Positions 62,084 to 64,000 of a stretch of DNA of 64,000 bases are shown here, one piece after another (position 1 is the first letter of the stretch; every line of letters begins with the position of its first letter). The stretch is from Parasphaerochaeta coccoides DSM 17374. GTDB lineage: Bacteria; Spirochaetota; Spirochaetia; Sphaerochaetales; Sphaerochaetaceae. The stretch spans positions 124,001 through 188,000 of the forward strand of contig NC_015436.1 of NCBI RefSeq assembly GCF_000208385.1. Reading direction: 5' to 3'. The notes under the pieces are model-generated. The model did not search any database and was not told the origin of the DNA. It saw nothing but the letters and a program-made list of their open reading frames with translations. The position numbers and the translations under genes were made by a program.

Positions 62084-63127
62084 CTAGAAGATGTATAGGA
62101 ACAGCTTGGCCATAAGGAAGCCGAGCAGTCCGCAGCCGGGAAAGGTAAGCAGCCACGCTGCCACCATGTCCTTGGCTATGTTCCAGTCAACGCTGGAGAC
62201 CCTGCGGCTGGCCGCGACGCCCATGACCGCTGTGGTTTTCGTGTGCGTGGTGGATACAGGTAGTCCGGTAAGGGTTGAGAGCAAAAGGGAGACACCTGCC
62301 GACGCATCTGATGCAAAGCCTTGGTAGGGGCGCATTTTCACCATGTCCAGGCCGACCGTCTTGATGATTTTTTTGCCTCCGACCAGCGTTCCGATGCCCA
62401 TGATGGATGAACAGACCAGCATGACCCAGAGAGGAATGTTGAACGTACCGTCAGCCGCTTTCATGGCGTTTCCGTTCAAGAACAAGGCAAGCATGAAGAC
62501 GCTCATGAATTTCTGTCCGTCCTGCGCTCCATGGAGGAATGCCATGAAGGCGGCGGCGGCAATCTGGGCGCGCCTGAAGAATCCATCCGATCGGGCGCGG
62601 GAGTAGCGGCAGGCCATTTTTTCTATGAACCTGACGAGAAACCAACCCAAGCCGAAGCCTAGCACCGTGGATGCGACAAGGCCGATGAGAACCTTTGACC
62701 ATTCTGCCATGTTGATCGCTGAAACGCCTCCCAGAGCCAGGGCTGCTCCGGTCAGGCCGGCAATGAGGGAATGGCTTTCACTGGTGGGGATGCCGAACCA
62801 CCATGCGCCGGTCGCCCAGACGACAATGGCGAACATGGCCGCGGCAAGGACTATGATGGCATTCTGTGTGCTGTCTCCGACGTTGGCAAGCTCGCCGCGC
62901 GGACTGAAATCAACCATTTTACTGATGGTATCGGCGACTTCCGTACTGATGCTTGTCATAAGCAGGACGCCGAGGAAATTGAAGACAAAGGCCATGAAGA
63001 TGGCTGAATTGGGACTCATGGCACGGGTTCCGACCGCGCTTCCTATTGCATTTGGCGCGTCAGTCCAGCCATTGACAAAGATTACGGAAAGAACAAGCAC
63101 GATACTAGCGATAAACGCAAAACTCAC
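62084..63127 (-). CDS. Inorganic phosphate transporter, PiT family
   Basis: 347 aa with 9-10 membrane segments. Two PiT signature repeats: FVNGWTDAPNAIGSAVGTRAM near residue 19 and GLPVSTTHTKTTAVMGVAAS near 290; also GIPTSESHSLIAGLTGAALA near 112. Low-affinity proton- or sodium-driven phosphate symport. First gene of the pair with DUF47. Confidence 0.94.
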   Translation of the reverse strand: MSFAFIASIVLVLSVIFVNGWTDAPNAIGSAVGTRAMSPNSAIFMAFVFNFLGVLLMTSISTEVADTISKMVDFSPRGELANVGDSTQNAIIVLAAAMFAIVVWATGAWWFGIPTSESHSLIAGLTGAALALGGVSAINMAEWSKVLIGLVASTVLGFGLGWFLVRFIEKMACRYSRARSDGFFRRAQIAAAAFMAFLHGAQDGQKFMSVFMLALFLNGNAMKAADGTFNIPLWVMLVCSSIMGIGTLVGGKKIIKTVGLDMVKMRPYQGFASDASAGVSLLLSTLTGLPVSTTHTKTTAVMGVAASRRVSSVDWNIAKDMVAAWLLTFPGCGLLGFLMAKLFLYIF

Positions 63128-63241
63128 CCGGAAGCCTCCATGTTTATTGGAAAAAGCAGGGGGAAATACCCGGCTAGTATAAAGTTTATGGCGCGGCCTT
63201 TGTATGTGTCAACCAAGTACACATGCTTATTTCATGAAAAA

Positions 63242-63259
63242 TTAACATTTTTGTAACAA
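63242..63259 (-). promoter_or_regulatory. Possible Pho-box-like direct repeat
   Basis: On the minus strand TTGTTAC, AAAA, ATGTTAA: two 7-base elements at 11-base spacing, as in PhoB/PhoP sites, about 115 bases upstream of the phosphate transporter. Match is modest and the region is AT-rich. Confidence 0.35.
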
Positions 63260-63432
63260 TCGAGATATTTTTAAAATAGACATCACACGAGAACGGAAAC
63301 AAATAAATATTCAAAATTTTCAAAAGCATAAACAGTCTTAACCTGTCCACAAGCGCATGGCAAGGCGATGGAAGCCCTTTCTTGAATTTTGAAAATGCCT
63401 CTTGAATATGTTATTTCATTTTCATGAATGAA

Positions 63433-64000
63433 CTATATCAAAAGCATACCCGTACCCGCCGTGATAAGCAACAACCCAAGAATTGTGCGCGGACGCGCTT
63501 TTTCCTTCAGGAACAGCCAGGCCGCCAGCACCGTCACCACAATGCTAAGCTTATCCACCGGAACGACGATACTGGCCGGTCCCAGTTGCAGGGCACGGTA
63601 GAAAGCCAGCCATGAAATACCAGTTGTCAACGCGCTTGTCATCAAAAAGAGCCAGCTTCGGCGAGGAATGCTCATGATTAAGTGAGTCTTTTTCTGGCTT
63701 ATGACAATGACCAGTGACATAATCAGGATTACGCCCGTCCTGATTGCCGTTGCCAAAGTGGAATCTATGTCCTTCAGACCGATTTTCACCAAAATTGACG
63801 TAGCAGCCGCACAAAACGCGGACAGGATTGCAGGCACGAACCATGACGTGAATCGGGAACCTTGGTAATCTCCCTTTCTGTCCAACATCAGCCATGTACC
63901 ACAGGCCATGACAGCCATGCCTGCCCAGGAAACACGGGTAGGGACTTCGTGTAAGATGGCAAAGGCAAGCAGCATGGTGATGATCGTACTGCTTTTATCA
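63433..64000 (-). CDS. DMT/EamA family permease, partial (runs off right edge)
   Basis: C-terminal 189 codons of a ten-segment EamA transporter. Open to the edge: the codons before the internal ATG at 63975 read DKSSTIIT, a normal EamA continuation, so the true start lies outside. Visible features: ILHEVPTRVSWAGMAVMACG, then five further membrane segments including SWLAFYRALQLGPASIVVPVDKLS and a final LLLITAGTGMLLI. Likely a metabolite exporter. Substrate unknown. Confidence 0.9.
   Translation of the reverse strand, partial: DKSSTIITMLLAFAILHEVPTRVSWAGMAVMACGTWLMLDRKGDYQGSRFTSWFVPAILSAFCAAATSILVKIGLKDIDSTLATAIRTGVILIMSLVIVISQKKTHLIMSIPRRSWLFLMTSALTTGISWLAFYRALQLGPASIVVPVDKLSIVVTVLAAWLFLKEKARPRTILGLLLITAGTGMLLI

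Noticed and set aside
1-64000. CRISPR array, rRNA operon, complete insertion sequence or prophage
   Set aside because: No regularly spaced repeats, rRNA-like stretches, transposase genes with terminal repeats or phage structural modules were found.

Overview
The window looks like a chromosomal segment of a Spirochaetota bacterium, most likely Sphaerochaeta-like. This is an inference from gene content, not a database result: periplasmic binding protein with a spirochaete-style signal ending in AGGQKE, many carbohydrate and glycyl-radical genes of anaerobic type, a split transketolase, and clostridial-looking accessory genes. Coding density is high, and most genes start behind strong AGGAGG-type ribosome binding sites.

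Layout. 1-14107 is an anaerobic catabolic block. A minus-strand operon holds a glycyl radical enzyme, its activase and a ROK/ASKHA-type protein (cut by the left edge). A divergent AraC regulator follows, then a plus-strand operon with a branched-chain-amino-acid-type ABC transporter, a URO-D/MtaA-like protein, a CyuA/UPF0597 protein and an AroE-like dehydrogenase that lacks the usual shikimate-binding serines. An orphan glycyl-radical activase follows. 14108-25395 is mostly housekeeping: rhomboid protease, adenosine deaminase, ankyrin protein, ProS, class II aldolase plus split transketolase, OsmC-like protein, AspS, and a broken Fic gene. 25480-34050 is a decayed accessory island: RhuM fragments, an N-terminally truncated leucine-rich surface protein, a lipoprotein, a MuF-C-like protein, pieces of type I restriction specificity genes, an apparently intact AlbA_2/Schlafen-type regulator, and two copies of a structured 50-bp repeat. 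34054-35118 carries a small FUSC-like membrane protein and a macrodomain protein.

35412-40324 is a doubled phage-shock-type envelope stress locus: two PspA genes, two PspC genes, a PspB-like and a toast-rack (DUF4097) protein, and one PspF activator. Both pspA genes have very good sigma-54 promoter matches. 40512-46952 holds RsmI, a TrmH-family methyltransferase, a Lon-like protease, a NIF3 protein, LspA and a five-bladed-propeller glycosidase-like protein. 47071-55390 contains a DinB protein, an HSL-type esterase, and the most striking gene of the window: an AraC regulator fused to a seven-bladed beta-propeller lactonase domain, divergent from xylB-xylA, with a cytoplasmic pectinesterase-like gene behind. 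55539-59754 combines an exported alkaline phosphatase with a metal-type ABC exporter/importer cluster resembling zrg loci. 59934-64000 holds a CorC/HlyC-family protein, a DUF47-PiT phosphate uptake pair and the C-terminal part of a DMT permease cut by the right edge.

I saw no rRNA, convincing tRNA, CRISPR array or intact insertion sequence.
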